A stretch of 64,000 nt of DNA from Toxonevra muliebris (taxonomy: Eukaryota; Arthropoda; Insecta; Diptera; Pallopteridae), in NCBI GenBank assembly GCA_963691655.1, contig OY829326.1, forward strand, positions 20,572,878-20,636,877. Direction: 5' to 3'. Below, piece by piece: positions 23,513 to 33,671 of this stretch (positions are counted from its first letter, which is position 1; each line of letters begins with the position of its first letter). Under the pieces are notes generated by a model. It had not been told where the DNA came from and did not search any database. It was given only the letters and a program-made list of their open reading frames with translations. A program made the position numbers and the translations under genes.

Positions 23513-24560
23513 ATGCGTATTTATGGAAATCGTGAAGAAAGTAATTTTTCATCAGCATCAGATGATGAAGATTTCGATTTTAATCTAAATACAAGCAGTT
23601 TAGAAGAAGAAAGCATGAGAAAGACAAGTGACATTGAAAATTTATAGCAAAATATCCGCGTTTAAATGGCTGCTGACCCAAGCACTGCGTATTTATCAAA
23701 GGACAAAACAATTCAATATTCTTATGAGCCAATTGATGTAAATGTTCAAGTTTTATATGGAAATAGTGCTGATATTGTCTCCGGCATGTAATTTCATCGA
23801 TTTCTTTTCTTTATTATATGCAATAATATAAAAATATGCGGTGCTTGAAATGATTTGCTGGAATGTGTCTTATTTATACATTTGAAGGTCCAAGAATGAA
23901 CGTTTAATCTAAAATCGACCCCTATGCTTCTTTCTTCATTCTTATTGTAACGCAGTTATGTGACGATGAGAATGGTACAATGTCTCTCCAAAAATTCAAA
24001 TTGATCCGCAATTGCATTCGATTCGATGGTAAAACCAATAATTAAAAGTCATTCTAAAAAACCTACATCATCGCGCCCTCGAAAAATTGATGAAAATATA
24101 AGGCTGGGATCGAATCTTAATCTACAGCATCTGGAACCAAGACGAAAAACAGGTCGTTGTTTCATATGTACATGACGACCTAGATAGTGTAGTGGTAGTG
24201 TACTAGACCTCCATCCGGGAGGTTAGGGTTCGATTCCCGTTTTGATCTGTTGGTTAATTCTTATAACTTATTATTCTTATATTATCTATCGCTATGAAGT
24301 GTATGAGAATTATAAGAAAGTGTACAAGTTCACATCTTGGTAGGAAATGGCAAGGCAAAACCACCAATGTGACAAAAAATTGCCACACCGCCGTTCGAAA
24401 TCGGCGTTAAACTGTAGGTCCAACTATGTGCTATCACAATCGGCCGTTCAGGCCTAAGCATGTCTCTAGATAGCCATCCCAACCCATATGTACATATAAA
24501 AACTATCAAAATATACACTCAGATTGCAGCATCCACATAATCGAAATAATATGCTAAAAC
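23513..24560 (+). pseudogene. piggyBac-like transposase remnant
   Basis: From an ATG at 23513 the frame gives an acidic start (SSASDDEDFDFN, then EEES), as piggyBac transposases have, then after two stops a YLSKDKTIQYSYEPI stretch (about 23690) like the strand leading into the catalytic core. Near 23978 another frame gives MSLQKFKLIRNCIRFDGKT, matching the FxxIxxxLRFDxK motif. The catalytic core beyond this is missing. At about 24055-24160 KKPTSSRPRKIDENIRLG is followed by GRCFIC, the start of the C-terminal cysteine-rich domain. That domain continues in frame after the SINE insert (TYKNYQNIHSDC at about 24492). Family assignment rests on several short motifs in the right order; no TTAA-flanked terminal pair was found, though a GGTTAA occurs at 24756-24761. 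Confidence 0.55.
24174..24484 (+). mobile_element. tRNA-headed SINE with 11-bp target duplication
   Basis: The element is flanked by CATATGTACAT at 24163-24173 and 24485-24495. Its head has RNA polymerase III promoter boxes: an A-box-like TAGTGTAGTGGT at 24185-24196 and a consensus B box GGTTCGATTCC at 24227-24237. An ACCTCC/GGAGGT anticodon-type stem lies between them. The 5' and 3' acceptor strands do not pair, so it is not a working tRNA gene. The body includes GTTAAACTGTAGGTCC, also present in altered form in the copy at 36715. It sits inside the piggyBac remnant and, if removed, the cysteine-rich tail reads through. Confidence 0.85.
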
Positions 24561-24839
24561 ACATCACTATTCATTTTTCATTTATTTTCATTATAATTTG
24601 TCATTAAAAAAACATTAAAAATGTGAATTGATCTTGTATAATAAACATAATAACTATGCAAATAGTTCTACACACCATATGTGTTGATGTAATCCATTTT
24701 TATTAATTGTAACATATAGGGACCAATTAAGGTAATTTTTTGAGGGGCCGATGTGGGTTAATAAGAATTCGATTAAAGGGGTCACAAAGAGGTATTATGT
24801 GTACCTGTCAGGTCAAACTCAACTTAACCTAAATGCAAC

Positions 24840-25100
24840 TTAATGGCGATAGCCGTCGAACATACACGATTGTCGGACAGCCGTTTCGATGGAGTGTCAC
24901 GGTCCTAGACATACCTGCCTAGTACTCATCGTTGGGAATTTTCCACTAATCTTCTCGCCAATATTTTGCTGGTCTCATATTCTGATGGTAATGGATGACA
25001 TACAGATGCTTTTGTTATGGGTTCGGTAAACATTCCATCTGTTGCATGAAGATCAAAAACCAAAACAAGATCCGCTCTTAAGCACACATTGCTTGGATTT
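24840..25100 (-). pseudogene. Unidentified decayed coding-like stretch
   Basis: The minus strand from about 25098 reads LRADLVLVFDLHATDGMFTE, then PITKASVCHPLPSEYETSKI and LARRLVENSQR before a stop, with more coding-like sequence (RDTPSKRLSDNRVCSTAIAI) after two stops. I do not recognise the family. The fragment looks like old transposon coding sequence, but this is inference from composition only. Confidence 0.3.
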
Positions 25101-25104
25101 TTAA

Positions 25105-27295
25105 AACCTCCAATAGAGCAATCGGAATAGTTCTAATGGATTTCCTGACCTATTTTCTCACAAGAGTTGGCTACCTCGTCAATAAGATGTTTAGGTTATC
25201 AAGATGCAATACTTAAAGGTGAGATTAGGGATTGAGAAGCTGCAACTCCATTAATAGCTCTGGTCGAAGTATACATACAACCTTCTCATTTTTCCTTCTT
25301 AAATTTGATTTCAATGCTTTGAATACAGTTTTGTCTACTTTTAGTCTTAAAGATGTGGCCTCACAGCAGTAGGTGCCAAAAACGTGATGCCGTTACTGCT
25401 ATTTGTTCTTTTAGTCAATCAACTGGAGAAATTTTTAGCACTTTTTTTTTGGTATATCTATGATCACTGATGATGATAGTTAAAAATAAAAATAATATGA
25501 AAAATTATTTTTTTTTTAAGAAAAGGAATTGGAAATTGTACTGGGTAGATAATATATAGTTTAGCACTCTACTGCTATACTACCAAGCTAGCTGTATTTA
25601 TCTTGCTTTACTGATTGAAGTGGGATCCACTTCAGAGTAAGTGAGTCAAAGGTAAAGTCTTGCCTTTTATCTTGTGATAAAAAATAATTTCGATTTATTC
25701 GGATTAATATTTAGGTCATCAGCTACTTCATCGGAAAGAGCTTCTTGATTTAACTCTTTTAAAGTGCTTAGAATTTTGCTTAAGCAACTGATAGAGGAAC
25801 ATCATTTCCACACGCAAAAAAATTGCAACTTGATTGTTCTAGACTTAAAAGTAGCTTCTTTACGATTGGGTTCGAAATGCGAGAAGAGAGGGCTCCACCT
25901 TGAGGTGTACCTCAACTTACGGGCCGGCCAATGAAATAAATTTAACGTTGAGCTGATTCCCTTGTTTTCTAATATATCTTGAATCAAATTCGTATGAATG
26001 TATTTATTTGTAGATTTTGTTTAATACAGAAAGAAATCATTTGTTTCGTAAAGTTATGAAGTTATTCATGATATTTCATATACTTTTAAAATATGAGACA
26101 TAAATTACCAAAACTTAACTTACCTTCTTTTAAGCGTGCTTCAAATAACCTAGTCTGCTTAATCAAAAACAATAGAATATAGAGCATAAACACAACAAAA
26201 AGAGTAGACAGAAATAATAGCGATTTTCACTCAAACTGCAACTAGCTTCAGGTTAGCAATACCTACACAATGACCTAGAAAACCTGATGTTACTACAGAA
26301 AATTCGCACAAATAAACAGGGTACGGTAACTGTACTCATATACAAGTATATGTATAGAAATCAAGACACATACACATATACATAAACACATTTTTATATG
26401 CCCATATAAATGTGTATTTCTGCCTGTATAAGAATCAACTAGAATGAAATGAAATGTAATGATTTGTTTGAGGAACGTGCACACACATTGACGTTGGTTG
26501 GCATCTAAAACAAAAATAAAAAAAAAAAACTTTTAAAGAATGTTAATATATATAAGAGCAACATGAACGAGTGAGGGGCAAAGAGAGTTGGGCGCGTAAG
26601 TTAGATGATGGTGAAACGCAGAAAAATATGAGACGTAGACATATATATGTATGTAATATACTCTTATATATTTCATACCTATATATGATTGTACATACTT
26701 AATATATTGAAAACCTACATACATGAGCGTGTACGTATGCACATACATATGTACAATATGTATGTCCTTCGACAGGAAATTGAAAAAGTTTTCTTGTTGT
26801 TATTCTTGTTTTTTTTTTCTTTCTGTTTTAACTTTCTTTTTTATACTACAATCTTTCAAATTGGTTATATTAACTTTGAGCTGTTAAGTTGTCAAAAATG
26901 TTGTAGTTAGTTTTTTGTTTTTGAAAAGATAATTATGAATATAAGACGCTGAATTAGAAACTATGTATTAATGCCAGATTATATAAATTCATTTTTGATT
27001 TTCAAAGTTTAGGTGAAATTAAGCTTACAATTTTAACTAATAATGTGCAGCTTTGCCTAACTAAGCTCTAATATTCTCAGCTGATTTTAAATCATTTCCA
27101 GTATTAGTTTCATTCGATTGCCAGGTAAAACACTAAGCTCCTATCATCTATATCATCTATGTTGATAAAACCCATAGTTTTAAGGCTTTGCCTTACTGCT
27201 CTAGTTCATTTAGAAGTTATAGGTATTTGAATTATTTATCGATAAGATTTTAAAAAGCCTGTACTGTACAAAGATACTAGATACTCGAAGGCTGA
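25105..27295. other. Noncoding stretch, nothing recognised
   Basis: AT-rich DNA with TACATA/ATATGT repeats near 26340-26400 and 26640-26760 and poly-T near 26811-26820. The part at 25100-25400 may continue the decayed coding-like segment, but no motif is clear. Confidence 0.5.
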
Positions 27296-27299
27296 AAGA

Positions 27300-28060
27300 G
27301 TTTGGTTTTTGCTCCAAAATCTGTGCACCTATTTCCTCCAAAATTTGTATACCAGGAGATCACCGAACTCGTTTCTAATGAGGAAAAAGATTCTTTTCGT
27401 AGTAACTAGCCACTGTGGTCTAGTGGCAGAGTGCCAGACTCTTATCTCTGGAGACCTGAGGTCGATTCTCGGCTTGGGTATGTTTTTTATCTATCTTTCT
27501 TTCTCTCTGCCTTTATTTCTTTCTTGGGGCTTTGGCACAATAGATTTTATAGGTCGCAGTGCCTGACTTTCGAGTCGTCCTCTTTCAAATAATAATAATA
27601 ATAATAATAACTAGCCGAGATAGTGAACTTGCCAAGATGGTTAGCAGTAGTGAGGTCACTGCTGAAGCTTCGATAAAAGAGCTGGCAAGCTTTCTAATGG
27701 CATTATATGAGCGGGCGATACAAGAGATGGACCAAATCCTGATAACATGAATGCAAGAAATAAAAAAAAAAGAAACACACAGAAATTGGGTTTGTTCAAG
27801 TTGATTTTTATAGTAAGATACTAAAGCAGGATAATAACGTGACAAAATTCAGAAAAAGCGTCACCAAAATCAAGAAAACGAAGAAAAAGGAAATGATTTT
27901 TGTGCTGTAAAAGAATCAGGAACAACATAATAGAGTATAAGGTAGAAGTAAAGAAATATATCTGTGAATACAACTAGTGTACAATTGAGATCAAAGATCT
28001 GAATCAAATCACCACAAAAGATGGGTTAGAGGCGTGGATTAAATCGCATAGAACCGCAGA
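27300..28060 (+). pseudogene. Possible LINE ORF1 (gag-like) remnant, split by a SINE
   Basis: Reading across the SINE insert, RRSPNSFLMRKKILFVVTS continues in frame into RDSELAKMVSSSEVTAEASI and KELASFLMALYERAIQEMDQ, then a TGA. Further on, another frame gives VEVKKYICEYN and, after a stop, CTIEIKDLNQITTKDGLEAW (about 27972-28040). The last stretch resembles the segment before the zinc knuckles in ORF1 of jockey/I-like LINEs (an I-x-DLD-x-x-T-x-K-E pattern). No zinc knuckle is visible. ORF1 identity is therefore an inference of moderate strength; that this is decayed coding sequence is better supported. Confidence 0.45.
27412..27607 (+). mobile_element. tRNA-headed SINE with (AAT)n tail and 9-bp target duplication
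   Basis: TAACTAGCC occurs at 27403-27411 and again at 27608-27616. Between them is a tRNA-like head with an A box TGGTCTAGTGGC at 27416-27427 and a B box GGTCGATTCTC at 27460-27470. A CCAGA/TCTGG stem brackets a CTCTTAT loop, like a lysine tRNA anticodon arm. A short body follows, containing CACAATAG and TAGGTCGCAGTGCCTGAC, then an (AAT)n tail. Acceptor pairing is poor, so this is a SINE and not a tRNA gene. It differs from the SINE at 24174 in body and tail. Confidence 0.85.
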
Positions 28061-28064
28061 AGAC

Positions 28065-30850
28065 AAAATGGGGAAATGTTATAGGGACATGATGACAACA
28101 GTAATAAGTGTTACATACATCTTTTAAAATTGGATTAAGTTATGGACAAAGCACATTACTTCTTTTACTGTCCTGAAAGTTCGCTTTGCCACAGTGATGT
28201 CAAGCCAAAGAAAACGTCTAGCATAAAAATGGCAAAAGTCTCTTCTTTAGGCTTTTTCTTTGACATTTATAGTGCACCATTTAACACGAGATTTTCGCTT
28301 TCTGGCACATTTACAAAAGTTCTGCAAAATGAAAAATTTTTATAAGAAATTTTGTCTGTTTTATAGTTTTAAGTGATGTCAACGATATTTATAACCTGCG
28401 CAGGTGATTCAGAAAAAAACTTCTGGGTCGATGTTTCCCAAAGTATACCACACAGGAGAATACCCTCTCAAGAACCGTAAATTGATATAAATAGCTCACA
28501 ATGCTCCTTAACAATCAAAATTCTGAGTTTGAATGTCTTAAAATATCATTATGGGAAGAAATGTTACAATCAGAGCATTTGATCTCATCCATATGCTCGA
28601 TATTTAAACCAATCAAACAAAATCGCACTGTATTGTACTAAACCTTGGCGATTAAAGCATTAAATAGTTTTTATCAAGTTGACAACGTTAGGTAAATAAA
28701 ATAAATCACGGCAATTTTCCTCTGCATCAAAATCAGAGAGAGAGCTAAAAAATTTCCCCTAAGGCTTTTCCCCCGCCAGAAATTTTTTAGTACCCATTAA
28801 ACTCTATAATTATTATTATACGACACATAGCTCAATAATATGAAAATATTATGAAAAACTTAGTTGTGTGAACAATAAGTTCCTTGGTAATATTAAAATT
28901 AGTAGAGAAAATCACAGCCTTGACCCAAATGACATAATGAATTTTATTGCGCTGTGCGTACAAATATTGAATATAATTAGCTAATTTGGCTTCATACCAT
29001 TAAATAATAATACAAAAAATAAAACGTAGAGTATTTTCCAGTTTCGCTGGAACCGTATCTAAGATTTTTTTTTTCATATTTAGGCAAACCTGGTACGTAT
29101 AAACATAGAATATTTCATACACACATAAAAAATTTAAGCGTTTTTGTTTTGTTTTCTTGAGTTTTTATTATAATAAAAAATATACACACTCCCCATAAAA
29201 AAGTTTCACTTTTCATTCAGTGCTATTTATGTTTTTTTTTTATTTTTCCTTTCATATGTTTTATTCTTTTTGTGCTGTTTTCTATCAATTTTATTATATT
29301 AAGCATAAAAGTCCAAGTAATCATATGGAATGTTTATATTATGGTATGAAAATATTTCAAAGTATTTGTGTATTTATGTTTGTGTGTGTGCTATGGTTTT
29401 TTTTTATATTATGGGTTCATAATTTTCCATATTGGCATTTGGCGTGTTTCATGTTTATTAGAACGAAAAGAAGAAAGAAAAAGTTTTATATTTTTTTTGT
29501 ATTTTGTTTTGCTACACTTCCTTAGTTTTTTTACTTTAGAACTTTCTACTCGCACTTTTGGCCTCTTATATCATTAGTAGAATTTCCGTTTTTCCTTTTA
29601 TTATATTTCCTTTATTTCTTTAATGTAAATGTGTATGTGTAATCATAAGTATGAGTATGATGAGTGTGCATGCGGCCTTTATGTGACCGTTTGTTTGTGC
29701 GTGTATATACATTTGTGTCACTTTATCGCACCAGAGGGAGATGTGTTCTCTACTAATTTCATTGCTATAATAAACTCATTAAAATGCAACAGCACCAACC
29801 ACTAACCTCACAGTCGTCCATTATTGCTTCTTTTTTTCTCTTAAACGCCATCTTCCCTTCTCCTGCCACACCCCCAGCAATGTATGTGTATGCGTGCTAG
29901 TCTCAAGTAGTTTTGTTTATATTATCTAACCATATTGTGCTGGCATCGTCATTGCTTTTTCTATTGTCTTTGCATTTACATGACCTCTAAAGCAGCTGTT
30001 TTTCATTCCGTTTTCGTGTTTCTGTTTGTCTGTGGTCTTTTTCATGCTGCCTTGCTTGCTATGCATTTCCTTTATCCCCTTTTCCAGCTCATCGTTCCAC
30101 GCCTCTTCTGTTTCTTTACACCCTACGTGAGTTTGTGGTTCATTTATGTCGTTGCTGGAATTTGTGTGGTATGTGGGTCAATATTTTGCTGTTGCTGATT
30201 AACATCAATGGTGTGTCATGCATACCCACATACACATGCAATTACGCAAACACGCGTGTACTTTGCTGTTGTGGTGGTTGTTGTTGTTTGTGCAACAATT
30301 TCAATAAACAGAAGTGAAATCACATTTAAATTTATTTTCGTTTTCTTTAGGTATTTTCATTATTATTATTTTTTAAGCTACTTATGTTGTCGAGCTATAA
30401 AATTCAAGTTAACTCAATAAAATCACATTCGACACTGATTTTTTTAAGTGAAAATATTTTTTTCTGAAACACGAAAGAATTTAATTCAAAATTATAATTT
30501 CTTCCAGTACATATTGCATCTCAAGAAGAAGTAATAAATGTTTGCTACATTTAAACTCTTAGGACTGAGGAAAACCAATAAGAATGATAGTCGATTTATT
30601 ATTACAAAAACAACATGACTAATAAAACAGTAAATTTCTCGACAACTGAGGTGAATCTCACGTTCCTTTGCTCGCTTGCCTGTTTTGCATGATTTTATTA
30701 ATACAATTTTTTCATATGTGGCCCTTGTATGATATACATTTTCAAGGTAACATTCGCAGATAGAATCAACTTGGAGCAGAAAAGTCCCAAACTTACTGCT
30801 GGTTATCACATACGGTATAAAGATAGCTTCAAGGCAGATGAAGGGGTTGA
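28065..30850. other. Noncoding stretch, nothing recognised
   Basis: AT-rich sequence with poly-T and TGTGTG runs near 29220-29400 and 29630-29710 and GTTGTT-type repeats near 30180-30300. Small open frames here translate low-complexity DNA. No gene supported. Confidence 0.5.
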
Positions 30851-30859
30851 AAACAAAAC

Positions 30860-31090
30860 AAAGAAATCTCTATATGCGCGTATGTGCACAGATAACTCAG
30901 TTTTCCAAGACCATGTACATTATTGGAGTAACAGACAAGCTAAAATAGTTATGCTAAACATCTGTAAACGTAGAACAAAACAAATGCTAAAACTAAGCTG
31001 AAAAAAAGTCAGAATTGCCATAAGGTTTCTCATAAGGCAAGGTAATTTCAAAAATTATGTATTTGCAGAACTTGTGGAAGGCAACACTGT
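30860..31090 (+). pseudogene. Non-LTR retrotransposon C-terminal remnant
   Basis: The plus-strand frame gives WSNRQAKIVMLNICKRRTKQ, MLKLS, a stop, then KKVRIAIRFLIRQGNFKNYV and FAELVEGNTV. This follows the order seen between RNase H and the zinc knuckle in insect LINEs (SRxRTxxLLxLSRxxLRxxxGxLTGH). The GH of the TGH motif is lost. It belongs to the same broad class as the fragments at 2533, 7636 and 8640. Confidence 0.6.
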
Positions 31091-31333
31091 TTTTTTTCTA
31101 CGTAACAAGCTACAGGGGAATGCAATTTTTAAAGAAATAAAACATTGATAAACTGAAAAAGTTTAACTAATTTATTATAAAATAAATTCGATAAAAAACT
31201 TTGAAAAAAATTCATTTTATTCATTAGATACTATAATTTTAATTCAGTATACTCTCTGCTAAAGGACACTTCTTTGAATCACATAAGGTAAATGATTTCC
31301 CTATTATGCGGGCAGGTAACAACACTGTTTTCG

Positions 31334-31694
31334 GTATTCGGAATGGCATCCAGTTTCCTTCTTTTTGAATGAACCTGATGTTTTCAAGTTCTTGGAAATT
31401 GCTGATTGTATAATTCCCAATATCATTGCAATTTCCTCTTGCGTTTGGTACATGTCTTCAACGAGTAATATCTCCAATTCTTTATGTTAAAAGTTTTCAC
31501 TTGTTTTCCGTGTCAAAATATCCAATTTTAAAGCGTCACAACCAGAATTTACATGTTTTAATCGATGGAGCATATGCACCGTGTAAGCTTCCGACAGCAA
31601 TCGATGACTTTCAGCAGCACTTTTTTTCGAATTAAAGAAGAAAACCAAAACTTCCGGCAAATTCTGTTTATTTGGCACGTATGCTGACAGATTT
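31334..31694 (-). pseudogene. mariner transposase N-terminal remnant, different lineage
   Basis: The minus strand gives SAYVPNKQNLPEVLVFFFNS and KKSAAESHRLLSEAY (31690-31600), a typical mariner start. A scrambled segment follows, then HKELEILLVEDMYQTQEEIA and IIQSAISKNLK (about 31482-31385), the second helix-turn-helix. Another frame then gives FIQKEGNWMPF, the counterpart of the WVPxEL linker. The catalytic domain is absent. The first codon is CTG rather than ATG. It is clearly more diverged than, and not simply a copy of, the mariner at 33672 and 49627. Confidence 0.8.
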
Positions 31695-31873
31695 GTAGCG
31701 CAAAAAGGTTATGTTGTTTATACTTTGGCAAATTGATACAAGTTAAAGTGCATTCCACAAAAATACTGATTCTATGTCTACGCGCGATAATAATTCTAAG
31801 AAACAAATCACGCCACTAAAGAGAGCAAAAAGGAATGCAAAATGAAGAAGTTAGCTTAAGTTATACTTACATT

Positions 31874-32891
31874 CAGTGCTGTCGTTTTGAAAATTTTATG
31901 GGGAGGAATTTTTCCTTTCGAGCGGAGGATTTTGCTTTAAAGGGGAGGAATTTTTCAAAATGTCTTAAAAGCTTTTAACAAAGTATAATTGCTAAAAGTT
32001 CCACTTATGGATAGAAATTGTTTGTTAAAAATTTAGTCATACTTAAAGCTTTTAAGTTATGAAAAATAAACCAATTCATATAAAAACAAAATATTTCATC
32101 TTTGGTAACAAACGGTGCAATATTAATATTAGTAAATAATAATAAAAAAAAACAATGAAGATTAAAAAACTAAAACAAAGTTTTCTTCGTTCCTCTCAAA
32201 ACCGGTTATAAAAAAATAAGATGTTATTTGTGGTATTTTTGAACTAGCTCAATCGAAGGGACACAGTCGGAGTCATTATTTTTTTTTTAACATTTCCTGA
32301 CCAACCATTACTGCATTAACAGTTGCAGTCACCAAGCAATTTATTGATATTTATTAAATATCCATACTTCATTTTATGCAGTTTTTCTGCTATTGATTTA
32401 AGTTGTTAAAAATTACAAATATTAAAACAAGCAACAAATTTCGGAAATGGAACGCGTAGTATTAAAACTGAGGAGATTTTTATGAAATTTTGACATGATG
32501 GTGCTCTACAAAACATTGTTGCTATCTTTCTTTTTCTTATGGGAAGTATAATTAGAAGTAGTTTTGTAAGAGCAAGACAATAATATTACCTGTGGAGTAT
32601 CATCTTGTCAAAATTACTGAAAAATCTTCTCAGTTTTTTCTCATTTGCTCATTAGCAGTAACCCAGAGACAAATAAAACAGAGCTAGTCATAATAACAAA
32701 TATTTCACAGACAGAAACGAAAATATCCCATCAGAAAACATTTAGTTTGGTTTACGTTTTTTTTTCTATACAACCCCAAAATTCATGAATATGAAATACT
32801 TAGGAGGATTTTTTCCATTTGGGGAGGACGGGAGGATTTAGGTTTGAGCGGAGTACGAATACTCCGACGAATACTACCTTCGACAGCACTG
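31874..32891. mobile_element. hAT-like MITE, copy A
   Basis: The ends are CAGTGCTGTCG (31874) and its exact complement CGACAGCACTG (32891). Flanks are TTACATT at 31867-31873 and, after one extra A, TTACATT at 32893-32899. GGGAGGAATTTTT-type motifs repeat near both ends in the same orientation. There is no coding capacity. A second copy lies at 59825-61639. CAGTG-type ends with a 7-8 bp duplication fit hAT best. It is inserted next to a mariner remnant. Confidence 0.85.
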
Positions 32892-33289
32892 ATTACATTT
32901 AGTTCAGTCTGTTTTTAGAACTCAATAAAAGAACCCGCATATGCGGAGTAAAATAATTGGTTATAGTTTTTATTCAGTTAAAAATTAGTAACTAGTTTGT
33001 ATTAAGTTAGAAATGATAATTTACATTATCAAAACAAAAGTTATTGAGTAGCTAAAACAGGAGAGTAGTTACAGTATTGCCAGATGTGATTCAGTACAAG
33101 TTACACAATCAATGGTAAATTCCTCGTTTTCAACTTATACATACAATTATAATTTTGTTTTGTAATGTTGAATTTTTGTTTACTTTTGTAACAAAAATTG
33201 TTTAGTAAAATGCTCTAGTTTTATTGTTTTTCAAAGCGGACATATTTTTTCAGCTACTTAAGTGTCCGCTTAAGAGAGAGTACACTGTA

Positions 33290-33670
33290 TATTGTTTTAT
33301 ATTAACAAATATAGTTAAGACAAATCTCTTTGCAGCGTTTTTATCAAGTAGTCGGGTGACTGGTTACCCCTGTTGCCTGACTAAGGTTAAGGAATGCTTT
33401 CCTACAACCGGACAATGCAGCAAATAGCTCTCTCAGAGAGATAATCAAATCACTTACATTGGTTTCAAATTGGACCTATATAAAACTAAAGTTATAAGCT
33501 TTAAAATTTTAAGTTTTCATTCATGATAACGTAAAAAAAGTAGAGGAATGAGTACTTTTGTACTAGGCAAAGCTTTAGGACCTCGTGCAAAATGGACCTC
33601 GTGGGCCAAATTGTTGGCGATTTTTTATTGTTTCCTTAAAATAGAAAAAAGACCCAAACGAATTGAATAT
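33290..33670. other. Noncoding, nothing recognised
   Basis: AT-rich unique-looking sequence between two mobile elements; no gene supported. Confidence 0.5.
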
Positions 33671-33671
33671 A

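Larger units (their letters stand above)
31245..33287. mobile_element. Possible Tc1/pogo-type element defined by matching inverted ends
   Basis: CAGTATACTCTCTGCTAAAG at 31245 and, inward from 33287, CAGTGTACTCTCTCTTAAGC match over about 28 bases with a few differences, both continuing to GGACACTT. The right end is followed by TA; the left end is preceded by TT. The interval holds a mariner transposase remnant and a complete hAT-like MITE, so if real it is a composite. The right end also forms an AAGCGGACA/TGTCCGCTT hairpin (33233-33280). The two ends could instead come from two separate related elements. Confidence 0.4.

Noticed and set aside
24174..24250. A functional tRNA gene
   Set aside because: The B box is perfect, but the acceptor strands do not pair and the sequence continues into a SINE body flanked by an 11-bp duplication.
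27412..27480. A lysine tRNA gene (CTT anticodon-like loop)
   Set aside because: Acceptor pairing fails, the loop is irregular, and an (AAT)n tail and 9-bp duplication identify a SINE.
30492..30809. A 105-codon minus-strand frame
   Set aside because: It partly overlaps the plus-strand LINE-like remnant and shows no domain; probably chance.
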